Part shown: piece by piece, positions 21,610 to 29,614 of the stretch
How positions within the stretch are numbered: the stretch's first letter is position 1
Layout: every line of letters starts with the position of its first letter
Origin: Pseudomonas faucium
GTDB taxonomy: Bacteria; Pseudomonadota; Gammaproteobacteria; Pseudomonadales; Pseudomonadaceae
Direction of reading: 5' to 3'
DNA: 64,000 bases
Assembly: GCF_021602585.1 (NCBI RefSeq)
Contig: NZ_BQIP01000014.1
Location: 1-64,000 of the forward strand
The notes under the pieces: generated by a model
Seen by the model: the letters and a program-made list of their open reading frames with translations, nothing else
Databases searched by the model: none
What the model was told of the DNA's origin: nothing
Translations under genes and position numbers: made by a program

Positions 21610-23007
21610 TCAATAGAACAGCCGCGGCTCCGGCGAGTCCAGCAGGCTGGCAAGCTTGGTCAAGGCAAAGCCCAGCTCCGCACGGCTCGGGGTCATCAGC
21701 GCAATGCGCACGCCGCAGGCGGCAGGGCTGCGTTCGGGCAGGAACTGGCTGCCACTGACCACCGTCACCCCATTGTTGCGCGCCAGGTTGGCGAATTCAT
21801 CGCTGGTCCAGGGCTCGGGCAGCTCCAGCCACAGATGGAAGCTGTTGGGCTGGCTGCGAATCTTGTATTTGCCGAGGATTTCCCGGGCCATCTGCTGGCG
21901 CGCGGCCGCTTCGTCCTGCTGCACCTTCACCAACTGGTCGGCCATGCCGCTGTTGATCAGGTTGCTGGCCAGCTGCGCCATCAGCGGCGAAGGCATCCAG
22001 ACACTGCTGCGCACCATCGACGATAGCCGCGACAGGGTTTGCGGCGGGGCATACAGGTAGCCGATGCGCAGCGCCGGCAGCACGCTCTTGGACAGGCTGG
22101 TCAGGTATACCGAACGTTCCGGCGCATAGGCCGCCAGCGGCTGGTAGTCCGGTGCCGGCTCAAGGAACCCGTAGATATCGTCGTCGACGATGAACAGGTC
22201 GAATTCGCGGGCAATCGCGGCGATGGCTTCGCGGCGTTCGTGGGGCATGATCGAGTTGGTCGGGTTCTGATGCGTGGTCACGCACACCAGCAGGGAAGGG
22301 CGGTGCTCCTCGCAGGCCGCGCGCAACGCTTCGGGAATCAGCCCGTGTTCATCCATGGCCACGCCACGCAGCCGGCGGCCCATGCTGTGGGCGAGGGAAA
22401 TGATGCCGGGGTAGCAGAACGATTCGCAGAGGATCACGTCATCGCTCTTCGACAGGCTGCTGATGGCAACCAGCAGGCCGTGCTGCGCACCTGACGTCAG
22501 CACCACCTGCTGCCAGCGGGCTTCGGGCAGCCAACGTTGAATCCAGGCGGCGCCTGCCTGCTTGTGCGTCGCGTGGCCGCCTTCGGTGACGTAGTCGAGC
22601 ACCTGAACCAGGTCGGGCGAGGCCGCCAGCTCGGTGATGGCGCCCCGCAGCCAGTCGGTCATGTGGGCATCGTTGGGCTTGATGATCGACAGGTCGATCT
22701 GCCCGCTCTCGTGCTGGCGCGGGCCAGGCGCAGGCGGGGTGGCTGGCGCCGGCGTGGGTGCAGCCGGCCGCTGCTGAAGCACGAAAGTACCCCGGCCAAC
22801 CTCACCGACCACCAACCCGCGCTTGGCGGCTTCGTCATAGGCCCGGCCGATGGTGCCAGGCGTCACGTTCAATGATTCGGCCAGGTCCTTGAGCGTCGGC
22901 AGGCGATCGCCTGCTGCCAGCCGGCCGCTGCCGATGTCCTGCTCGAGGGCGTCGGCAATCATCAGGTAGACCGGCTGCGCCAGGTCGCTGTAGTGAGGAA
23001 CCCACAT
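21610..23007 (-). CDS. MocR/GntR-type transcriptional regulator with aminotransferase domain
   Basis: A 465-residue fusion of an N-terminal GntR winged helix (residues about 10-78: PVYLMIADALEQDIGSGRLAAGDRLPTLKDLAESLNVTPGTIGRAYDEAAKRGLV) through a Pro/Ala-rich linker to a fold-type-I aminotransferase domain. Lys307 in SLSKSVLPALRIGY is the expected PLP Schiff-base lysine. MocR proteins sense PLP or PLP-amino-acid adducts and control neighbouring genes. It is divergent from the 2OG-oxygenase operon with repeated operator motifs between, so that operon is its probable target. Start at MWVPHYSDLAQPVYL by family alignment; no strong ribosome site. Confidence 0.88.
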   Translation of the reverse strand: MWVPHYSDLAQPVYLMIADALEQDIGSGRLAAGDRLPTLKDLAESLNVTPGTIGRAYDEAAKRGLVVGEVGRGTFVLQQRPAAPTPAPATPPAPGPRQHESGQIDLSIIKPNDAHMTDWLRGAITELAASPDLVQVLDYVTEGGHATHKQAGAAWIQRWLPEARWQQVVLTSGAQHGLLVAISSLSKSDDVILCESFCYPGIISLAHSMGRRLRGVAMDEHGLIPEALRAACEEHRPSLLVCVTTHQNPTNSIMPHERREAIAAIAREFDLFIVDDDIYGFLEPAPDYQPLAAYAPERSVYLTSLSKSVLPALRIGYLYAPPQTLSRLSSMVRSSVWMPSPLMAQLASNLINSGMADQLVKVQQDEAAARQQMAREILGKYKIRSQPNSFHLWLELPEPWTSDEFANLARNNGVTVVSGSQFLPERSPAACGVRIALMTPSRAELGFALTKLASLLDSPEPRLFY

Positions 23008-23090
23008 AGAAATGGCACCAGAAGCTGCGAGAACGCGGAAGCCTAGCACGAAAGGTCAGATGGAAGTAATTGTGTTTTCCTACAGGTAAA

Positions 23091-23300
23091 TTGCATCGAT
23101 TGATTCGTTCTTGAGCACCCTCGAATGGCTGTTTCGTCATGTACGTCGAGCCGTGAAGATCGCCAGTCCCAGTGGCTTCATTAGGAAATCTTTTGAAATC
23201 AATAAGTTGATTGAGTCGATTCAATCGAGCGTGCAATCGCTCATAGAAATAAATTGAATCGACTTTATTTTTGTAATTACAATGATTGAGTCGATGCAAT
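23091..23300. promoter_or_regulatory. Four operator-like repeats and promoter between MocR gene and oxygenase operon
   Basis: An AT-rich 395-nt gap. The motif TTGAgTCGATkCAA occurs at 23212-23225 and 23287-23299 (direct copies; the 17-bp cores at 23209-23225 and 23284-23300 differ at one base). An inverted copy ATTGAATCGACT lies at 23253-23264 and a diverged one, TTGCATCGATTGA, at 23091-23103. A promoter, TTGAAT (23254-23259), 18 bp, TACAAT (23278-23283), points to the oxygenase gene and is overlapped by the inverted copy and followed by the second direct copy. The rest of the gap shows no gene. Confidence 0.6.
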
Positions 23301-23402
23301 TCAAAGGGGGCGTGAGCAGCTCCCCAGCCAGCAATCGACCAGATGTGAATGGCTTCAAAAAGACAATGTCTGCCGCCTCTGCCCGGCAAAGCACGACACC
23401 GA

Positions 23403-24452
23403 ATGGCCAATGGAATATCACCCGAAATGGAAAGCGCACACCTGCAACAAGCAGCCGAGGCCCGGACCTCGCTGGAGATTCGCCTGCCCTGGGTCGTCTC
23501 GAGCGCCTGGCAAACGTTACTGCACAACACCCCTCTGGACTTCGAGACCAGCAAAGAGCTCTACCCCCAACTGAAGGACCAGGCCCAGGAGGTGCTGGGC
23601 AAGGCCCTGTGCCAGCAGATCCGCGGGTTCGTCGAAGACCCGCAGTTGACCAGTATGATCGTGCGCAACTGCCCGCGTGACCGGGATGTGCCACCCACGC
23701 CGTACTCGGGGGTACTCAGCCCGCGCAGCACGCCAGTCGCCTGCCTGGTCAGCCTGACCATGCAATGCCTGATGGGCATCAACCCGATCGTCTATGAAGG
23801 TGAAAACGACGGCCGCTTGTTCCGTCATGTCATCCCGGCGCGCACCTCGTCCAGCCACAAGAGCTCGCACGGTTCGCGCCTGCGATTCTCCTACCACGTC
23901 GACAACCCGGACCTGCCATTGTCCAGCGAGCCGCTGGGCACTGCGTCCTGCTGCCCGGAATACCTGTCCTTCTTCGGCATGCGCTGCGACCCGCGCATCA
24001 GCACCACCCTGGTCAACCTCGATGCCGTGGTGGCGGCGCTGCCCCTGGCCACCGTGCGCGAACTGAGCCTGGCGCAGTTCGAAATCCGCCGCCCGGACTC
24101 ATTCACCGGCAACCGCCGCTGCACCGCCGAACTGCCGGTACTGGTGCGCGGCCATGCCGGCGAGTGGCTGTGCCGTTTCGACAGCGAAAACACCCACGGC
24201 CTGAACCTGCGCGCCGAGCAAGCCCTGGCCAGCCTGCGCAGCCTGCTGGAAACCCGCCGTTTCGATGAGCCACACCTGTTGCTGCCGGGCGACTTCATGA
24301 TCTTCAAGAACCAGCGCGTGCTGCATGCCCGCGATGGTTTCGAACCCCAGAACGATGGTGCCGACCGCTGGCTGCTGCGCCTGTTCGCGGTCAACGACCT
24401 GAACCGGGTGCACTTCGCCCGCGCCGATCACCTCTACGAAGTGCTCTCCTGA
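23403..24452 (+). CDS. Fe(II)/2-oxoglutarate oxygenase of the VioC/AsnO/clavaminate-synthase-like group
   Basis: A 349-residue protein. The iron facial triad is readable: His165-x-Asp167 (SYHVDNPDLP) and His308 (QRVLHARDGF), with the 2OG-binding Arg326 in DRWLLRLF. The 18-residue spacing from distal His to Arg and the LLPGDFMIFKNQRVLHAR block resemble VioC (arginine 3-hydroxylase) and AsnO, which hydroxylate free amino acids at unactivated carbons. The substrate is unknown. First gene of an operon with a TSUP permease and an SDR. The start is uncertain: ATG 23403 is used, while 23349 and 23427 are in frame and none has a strong ribosome site. Confidence 0.82.
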   Translation: MANGISPEMESAHLQQAAEARTSLEIRLPWVVSSAWQTLLHNTPLDFETSKELYPQLKDQAQEVLGKALCQQIRGFVEDPQLTSMIVRNCPRDRDVPPTPYSGVLSPRSTPVACLVSLTMQCLMGINPIVYEGENDGRLFRHVIPARTSSSHKSSHGSRLRFSYHVDNPDLPLSSEPLGTASCCPEYLSFFGMRCDPRISTTLVNLDAVVAALPLATVRELSLAQFEIRRPDSFTGNRRCTAELPVLVRGHAGEWLCRFDSENTHGLNLRAEQALASLRSLLETRRFDEPHLLLPGDFMIFKNQRVLHARDGFEPQNDGADRWLLRLFAVNDLNRVHFARADHLYEVLS

Positions 24453-24481
24453 GCCATCGCCACACTCAAGGAACGACTGCT

Positions 24482-25267
24482 ATGGAACTGTTAGGCGCCT
24501 TCTGGGCGGAACATTGGCTGCTGGCGATTCTGCTGCTGGGCACCATCGCCTTCATCGCTGGCTTCGTCGACAGCATCGCCGGGGGCGGCGGGCTGTTTCT
24601 GGTACCGGGTTTCCTGCTGGTGGGCATGCCGCCCCAGGTCGCCCTGGGCCAGGAAAAACTGGTCAGCACCCTGGGCACGCTGGCGGCCATCCGCAATTTC
24701 CTGGCCAACAGCAAGATGGTGTGGAAGGTTGCCCTGGTCGGCGTTCCGTTCTCGCTGCTCGGTGCCTACCTTGGCGCGCACCTGATCGTGTCGATCTCCC
24801 AGGAAACCGTGGGCAAGATCATCCTGGCGCTGATCCCGTTCGGCATCCTGATCTTTCTCACCCCCAAGGACCGCCCGGTGCAGGAGCGCGAGCTGTCGCC
24901 GCGGGTGCTCTACACCGTGGTGCCGCTGACTTGCCTGGCCATTGGCTTCTATGACGGCTTCTTCGGCCCCGGCACCGGCAGCATGTTCATCATCGCCTTC
25001 CACTACCTGCTGCGCATGGACCTGGTGTCCAGCTCGGCCAACTCCAAGACCTTCAACTTCGCTTCGAACATCGGCGCCCTGGTGGCCTTCATCATGGCGG
25101 GCAAAGTCGTCTACCTGCTGGCCTTGCCGCTGGTGGCCTGCAACATCCTCGGCAACCACATGGGCAGCGCTCTGGCCTTGCGCAAAGGCAACGAAGTGGT
25201 CCGCAAGGCGCTGGTGTTCTCGATGCTGTGCCTGTTCACCAGCCTGGGCGTGAAGTACCTGGCCTGA
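24482..25267 (+). CDS. TSUP (TauE/SafE) family membrane permease
   Basis: A 261-residue protein with about eight hydrophobic segments and the family's paired motifs FIAGFVDSIAGGGGLFLVPGFL near the N-terminus and FYDGFFGPGTGSMFIIAFHYLL in the second half. TSUP proteins move small organic anions, sulfite, sulfonates or sulfoacetate, often as exporters. It lies 29 nt after the oxygenase gene and 24 nt before the SDR gene, so the three are probably one transcript; it could export a product or import a substrate of those enzymes. Confidence 0.88.
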   Translation: MELLGAFWAEHWLLAILLLGTIAFIAGFVDSIAGGGGLFLVPGFLLVGMPPQVALGQEKLVSTLGTLAAIRNFLANSKMVWKVALVGVPFSLLGAYLGAHLIVSISQETVGKIILALIPFGILIFLTPKDRPVQERELSPRVLYTVVPLTCLAIGFYDGFFGPGTGSMFIIAFHYLLRMDLVSSSANSKTFNFASNIGALVAFIMAGKVVYLLALPLVACNILGNHMGSALALRKGNEVVRKALVFSMLCLFTSLGVKYLA

Positions 25268-25291
25268 CATTTCTGGAAAGGAGACAACCTG

Positions 25292-26059
25292 ATGAAAACC
25301 GCATTCGTAACCGGCGCCTCCTCGGGCTTTGGCCGGGCCATCTGCCGCACCCTGGTCAGCAAGGGCTACCGCGTGATCGGCGGCGCCCGGCGCATGGACA
25401 AGCTGCAGGCACTGGAGCGCGAGTTGGGCGTCAACTTCATCCCGCTGGCGCTGGATGTGACCGATGCTGCATCGCTGGAAGCGGCGGTGGAGCAGATTCG
25501 CGACGCCTCGCTGCAGATCGACCTGCTGGTGAACAATGCCGGGCTGGCGCTGGGCGTCGAGCGCGCCCAGGTGTCCAGCGCCGAGAACTGGCAGCGGATG
25601 ATCGACACCAACATCACCGGCCTGGCCATGGTGACCCACAAGATCCTGCCGCAGATGGTGGAAGCCGACCGCGGGATGATCATCAACATTGGCTCGATTG
25701 CCGGCACCTACCCGTACCCGGGCGGCAACGTCTACGGCGCCAGCAAGGCGTTCGTGCGCCAGTTCAGCCTCAACCTGCGCGCCGACCTGGCAGGCACGCG
25801 GGTGCGGGTGAGCAACATCGAGCCGGGCCTGTGCTCGGGCACCGATTTCTCGGTGGTGCGCCTGAACGGCGACCTCAACGCCGTGGAGGCGTTGTACCGC
25901 GATGTGGAAGCCATCCTGCCAGAGGACATCGCCGCCACAGTCGCCTGGATCGCCGAGCAACCTGCGCACGTGAACATCAACACCATCGAAATCATGCCGG
26001 TGGCGCAAAGCAGTGCCGCGCTCAACATCGCCCGCGACCTGCCGCTGGGCGCCGCCTGA
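25292..26059 (+). CDS. Short-chain dehydrogenase, YdfG-like (3-hydroxy acid dehydrogenase type)
   Basis: A 255-residue SDR. The cofactor motif TGASSGFG is at residues 6-13, followed by a basic GGARR stretch that favours NADP. NNAG occurs near 86-89, and the catalytic triad is Ser135, Tyr148 and Lys152 (YGASK). The overall sequence resembles E. coli YdfG, which oxidises the 3-hydroxyl of serine, allo-threonine and 3-hydroxy acids. As the third gene of an operon led by an amino-acid-hydroxylase-like oxygenase, it may oxidise the hydroxyl group that enzyme introduces; this is an inference. AAGGAGA precedes the ATG. Confidence 0.88.
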   Translation: MKTAFVTGASSGFGRAICRTLVSKGYRVIGGARRMDKLQALERELGVNFIPLALDVTDAASLEAAVEQIRDASLQIDLLVNNAGLALGVERAQVSSAENWQRMIDTNITGLAMVTHKILPQMVEADRGMIINIGSIAGTYPYPGGNVYGASKAFVRQFSLNLRADLAGTRVRVSNIEPGLCSGTDFSVVRLNGDLNAVEALYRDVEAILPEDIAATVAWIAEQPAHVNINTIEIMPVAQSSAALNIARDLPLGAA

Positions 26060-26071
26060 TTGCCCGCTTGC

Positions 26072-26545
26072 TCAGGCGTCGGCATCCAGCGCCGCCTGGG
26101 CGAACTGCGCGTCCAGTTCCGGGGTTGTACCGCTGATGCCGATGCCGCCGATGTGCTGGCCGTTGGCATCCATGATCGGCAAACCGCCGCCGAGCAGCGT
26201 GAAACCCGGCAAGGAGGCGTAGGGGTTGGCTGGCAATGCGGCGCTGCGTTCGCCGAGCGCGCGTGAGGACAAGGGGAAGCGGGCAGACGTCGACGCCTTG
26301 AGCTGCGCAACCTGGATGCTGCCGCTGCTGGTGCCGTCCATGCGGTGGAAGTGTTTCAGGTTGCCATGGTTGTCGACGATGCTGATGACGATGGCATGAC
26401 CCTGGGCGCGGGCCGCGTGTTCGGCCGCGGCGGCCATGTTGCGGGCGGCTTCGGCGGTGATGGGGGAGGGGGCGTCTGCCAGTGAGGTTGCTGCGAAAAG
26501 CGCAGCGCACATGAAAAGACTGAAACGGCCATGGTTCGAAGGCAT
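26072..26545 (-). CDS. Secreted GlcG/HbpS-type haem-binding-like protein
   Basis: A 157-residue protein. Residues 1-25 form a signal peptide (basic start MPSNHGR, hydrophobic FMCAALFAATSLA). The mature part carries the GlcG/HbpS fold signature: ITAEAARNMAAAAEHAARAQGHAIVISIVDNHGNLKHFHRMDGTSSGSIQVAQLKA and GGLPIMDANGQHIGGIGISG. HbpS binds and degrades haem in Streptomyces; GlcG's role is unknown. Start chosen at the signal peptide; the frame is open further upstream. It is downstream of, and in the same direction as, the LysR gene, and convergent with the SDR gene. Confidence 0.8.
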   Translation of the reverse strand: MPSNHGRFSLFMCAALFAATSLADAPSPITAEAARNMAAAAEHAARAQGHAIVISIVDNHGNLKHFHRMDGTSSGSIQVAQLKASTSARFPLSSRALGERSAALPANPYASLPGFTLLGGGLPIMDANGQHIGGIGISGTTPELDAQFAQAALDADA

Positions 26546-26682
26546 GCGAGCGTTACCCCTGAGGACTGTTCGGCCGGGCAACCTAGCAGGCAGTTGTCGC
26601 TTGCGGATGTAGGCCATTTCCGAGACCGATGTCCGGTAAGCGTGTTGCCACTCTGGCCCAGGCAGTTCAATGGCGCTGGTCG

Positions 26683-27579
26683 TTACACGGGCGCTTTGAA
26701 GATCTTCTCCATGATTCCCATGAAGTCCCACGCCAGCTTCGAGCGCTGCTGATGCCCGGGGAAAACCATCGACACTTCGAAAGGAATGGACTGCTCAAGC
26801 TTGCGATAGGTAATCCCTGGGTACTTGGAATACGACGCGGTGAACGGGTCGCACACCGTCATGCCGAAGCCGCCGGAAACCATGTTGCAGGCAAAATGTG
26901 CCGAGGTGGTGTCTACCGAGCTCAAGCCCACGACCTTGAGTGCTTCCAGCGCAGCATCGAGGCGCCGCTGCAGGGGATTGTTGGGGTTCAGCGAGATCAG
27001 GCGCTGGCCTTGCAGGTCTTCGAGGCTGACGACCTGCTTTTCGGCAAGCGCATCATCGCTGCGCATCACGCACACCGCGTCCACCTTGGGCATCTGCACC
27101 AGTTGCAGGCCAGGGTATTCGCCGGCCGGCACCTGCACGAAGCCGATATCGAGCTGATTGGCCGAAGTCAGTTCGAGGACGCTCATCGAGTTGCGCACAT
27201 CCAGGGAGGTCCGTACACCCGGGCGCTCTTGCACGAAACGGCGCACCCCTTCGGCCACCACGGTCAGGCCCAGCGCACTCATCGAGCCGATGCGCAGGGT
27301 GCCGGTGCGCAGGGTCATCAGGTCTTCGGCAACGCGCTCGATACGCTCGATACCCTGATAGAACTTGTCCACCTCGGCATACAGAAATTGCGCCTCGGTG
27401 CTGGGGATCAAGCGATTGCCTTCGCGGCGGAACAACCGCAGCGAGAGCGCGACTTCCAGGTCGCGAATCAGCCGGCTGATGGCGGGTTGGGAAACCCGCA
27501 AGGTCTCGGCGGCGATGGTCATGCTGCCGGTGAGCATGACGGTGCGAAAGGCTTCCAACTGGCGCGGGTTGAGTTTCAT
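26683..27579 (-). CDS. LysR-type regulator, OccR/NocR-like
   Basis: A 298-residue LysR protein starting MKLNPRQLEAFRTVMLTGSMTIAAETLRVSQPAISRLIRDLE, a helix-turn-helix of the subgroup that includes the opine-catabolism regulators OccR and NocR and arginine-related regulators. The effector domain follows from about residue 90 (RIGSMSALGLTVVAEGVRRF). It is divergent from the peptide/opine-type ABC operon, with an LTTR palindrome in between, so it probably activates that operon in response to its substrate. The start at 27579 follows family members; 14 extra upstream codons lie over the operator. Confidence 0.88.
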   Translation of the reverse strand: MKLNPRQLEAFRTVMLTGSMTIAAETLRVSQPAISRLIRDLEVALSLRLFRREGNRLIPSTEAQFLYAEVDKFYQGIERIERVAEDLMTLRTGTLRIGSMSALGLTVVAEGVRRFVQERPGVRTSLDVRNSMSVLELTSANQLDIGFVQVPAGEYPGLQLVQMPKVDAVCVMRSDDALAEKQVVSLEDLQGQRLISLNPNNPLQRRLDAALEALKVVGLSSVDTTSAHFACNMVSGGFGMTVCDPFTASYSKYPGITYRKLEQSIPFEVSMVFPGHQQRSKLAWDFMGIMEKIFKAPV

Positions 27580-27618
27580 GTACGGTCTCGGCAGGGAGCA
27601 GTGGCGGCGGCAGGTCAG

Positions 27619-27635
27619 CATAACATTTCATTATG
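27619..27635. promoter_or_regulatory. LysR-type operator (CATAA-n7-TTATG)
   Basis: A perfect interrupted palindrome with the T-n11-A core expected of a LysR binding site. It lies 40 bp upstream of the LysR ATG and about 130 bp upstream of the ABC operon, the usual position of an autoregulatory recognition site. Confidence 0.55.
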
Positions 27636-27762
27636 TGCGTCCAACCCGCTGGCGTATTGCGCTGTTTTGGTGACGTGCGATTATTTGCTCAGGTGTTTGC
27701 AGGTTAACAGCTTGCCAATACTTGCAGATGATTGCCGTTAATTAAAACAATAGGGGCTGATC

Positions 27763-28683
27763 GTGCTTAATTATGCAATTCGCAGGCTATTGCTCCTGCT
27801 GCCCATGTTGTTGGGTGTATCGATCGTGGTCTTTCTGGTCTTGCATTTCATTCCGGGCGACCCGGCCAGATTGGCCGCGGGGCCAGATGCAACGGATGCG
27901 GACGTCGAGCAGATAAGGCAGAACTACGGGTTGGACAAGCCCCTGCTGAACCAATACCTGATCTACGTGAAGAACGTCGCCAGCGGTGATCTGGGCGAAT
28001 CCTTCCAGACCTTCACCCCGGTCCTCGAAGGTATCGCCAGGACATTGCCAGCAACGCTGGAGCTGACCGCAGCAGGGATGCTGCTGGCAGTCATCATTGG
28101 CGTCCCGCTGGGCATCATTGCGGCATTGCGCCCGCGAGGCGTGCTCGACAGCACATTGACGACGCTGGCGGTAGTGGGCATCTCGATGCCGGGGTTCCTG
28201 CTCGGCCTGGTCCTGATGTCGGTGTTCTCCGCCAGCCTGGGATGGCTGCCGCCTACCGGCCGTGGTGGCTTGCAGCACCTGATACTGCCCGCGGTGACGC
28301 TCGGCTTGCCCTATGTCGCAACGTTTTCCAGGTTGGCCCGCTCAACCCTGATGGATGTATTGAAGGAAGACTATATAAGGACGGCCTACGCCAAAGGCGT
28401 GCCTAATTATAAAGTTGTTCTCAAACATGCACTTTCCAATGCCGCCATTCCATTGGTCACGGTATTTGGCATGGACTTCGGACGCTTGCTCGGCGGCGCG
28501 GTAATTGTTGAAACCGTATTTGCCTGGCCCGGCATGGGACGCTTCCTGATAGATGCAATCATGGCCCGTGATATCTATGTGGTTCAAGGAACCGTATTGG
28601 TCTTCGCCGCCTTGGTCGTTGTCGTCAACCTCATTGTGGATCTTGCATATGGCTTCCTCGACCCTCGCATCACCTACAACTGA
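27763..28683 (+). CDS. ABC transporter permease, DppB/OppB/NikB family
   Basis: A 306-residue permease with six transmembrane segments. It has the N-terminal MLNYAIRRLLLLLPMLLGVSIVVFLVLHFIPGDPA block typical of the family and the EAA loop (DVLKEDYIRTAYAKGVPNYKVVLKHALSNAAIPLVT) that docks the ATPase. It is the first gene of a five-gene operon (two permeases, binding protein, lyase, dual ATPase). Its 3' half is visibly richer in A/T codons than its neighbours. Confidence 0.93.
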   Translation: MLNYAIRRLLLLLPMLLGVSIVVFLVLHFIPGDPARLAAGPDATDADVEQIRQNYGLDKPLLNQYLIYVKNVASGDLGESFQTFTPVLEGIARTLPATLELTAAGMLLAVIIGVPLGIIAALRPRGVLDSTLTTLAVVGISMPGFLLGLVLMSVFSASLGWLPPTGRGGLQHLILPAVTLGLPYVATFSRLARSTLMDVLKEDYIRTAYAKGVPNYKVVLKHALSNAAIPLVTVFGMDFGRLLGGAVIVETVFAWPGMGRFLIDAIMARDIYVVQGTVLVFAALVVVVNLIVDLAYGFLDPRITYN

Positions 28684-29554
28684 GGCCCGCCCCTTGCCTC
28701 GGACACTGCGGCGCATGAACTTCATCGGCTTTCTCATCGCCCGAAAGCGCTGGTTCGCCCTCGCGGCGACCGCGGTGATCGTGATGATGGTGACCGCAGC
28801 CATCTTCGCCCCCCTGTTCTTCGACTGGGATGCCGTCACCCGGATCAACTTGTCGCAATCGCTGGTCACGCCCGGCTCCGAATTCTGGCTAGGCACCGAC
28901 CAGTTGGGGCGCGACCTGCTCGGGCGTGTGCTGTGGGGCGCACGCATCACCCTGATCGTCGCGGTGGCCAGCGTCGGCATCGCCATGCTGGTGGGCGTTG
29001 CAGTGGGGGCGGGCTGCGGTTACTACAACGGGCCGATCTCCGGGCTGGTCATGCGGGTCATGGACTCGATGATCGCCTTCCCCCGCACCCTGGTGGCAAT
29101 CCTGGTAATCACCGTGGCCGGCAACAGCATCCTCAGCCTGACGTTGGCCATCGCCATTTCCAGCATTCCCATCTACGTGCGGTTCTTCGCCGGGCCGGTG
29201 ATGGCCCTGGCCAAGCGCGAGTTCGTGCTGGCGTCGAAGTCCATCGGGGTGAGCGATGTGCGATTGCTGCGGGTGCATATCCTGCCCAACATCGGCTCGC
29301 TGGTGATCATTCAGGCCACGGTGTCGCTCGCAGAGGCCATCCTGATCGGTTCGGGGTTGAGCTTCCTCGGGCTTGGGCCACCCCCGCCCATACCGGAGTG
29401 GGGCGCGATGATCGCCGAGTCGCGGCCGTTGCTGACCACCCACCCCTATGTGCTGATCGCCCCGGGATGCGCGCTGGTGCTGACCATCCTGAGCTTCAAC
29501 ATCGTAGGCGATGCGCTACGCGACTTCATCGACCCGAAATCGCGCAAAGCCTGA
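28649..29554 (+). CDS. ABC transporter permease, DppC/OppC/NikC family
   Basis: A 301-residue second permease. The N-terminal domain has RKRWFALAATAVIVMMVTAAIFAPLFF (TM1). The GTDQLGRDLLGRVLWGARITL motif is diagnostic for DppC-type subunits, and the EAA loop is REFVLASKSIGVSDVRLLRVHILPNIGSLVI. ATG 28649 gives a 35-nt overlap with the first permease; ATG 28715 is the alternative. It pairs with DppB-like protein to form the channel. Confidence 0.92.
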   Translation: MASSTLASPTTEARPLPRTLRRMNFIGFLIARKRWFALAATAVIVMMVTAAIFAPLFFDWDAVTRINLSQSLVTPGSEFWLGTDQLGRDLLGRVLWGARITLIVAVASVGIAMLVGVAVGAGCGYYNGPISGLVMRVMDSMIAFPRTLVAILVITVAGNSILSLTLAIAISSIPIYVRFFAGPVMALAKREFVLASKSIGVSDVRLLRVHILPNIGSLVIIQATVSLAEAILIGSGLSFLGLGPPPPIPEWGAMIAESRPLLTTHPYVLIAPGCALVLTILSFNIVGDALRDFIDPKSRKA

Positions 29555-29614
29555 CACTCCGGCGTGGCCTGGCCGCGCCGGATGCCGACAAACCTTATCA
29601 AGCGAGAAAAGATC

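Noticed and set aside
23050-23400. Small RNA gene in the AT-rich gap before the oxygenase
   Set aside because: The visible repeats fit operators better; there is no terminator-like hairpin with T-run inside the gap.
24491-26008. 505-codon minus-strand frame opposite the permease and SDR genes
   Set aside because: Antisense shadow with His/Gln/Asp-rich low-complexity composition and no domain.
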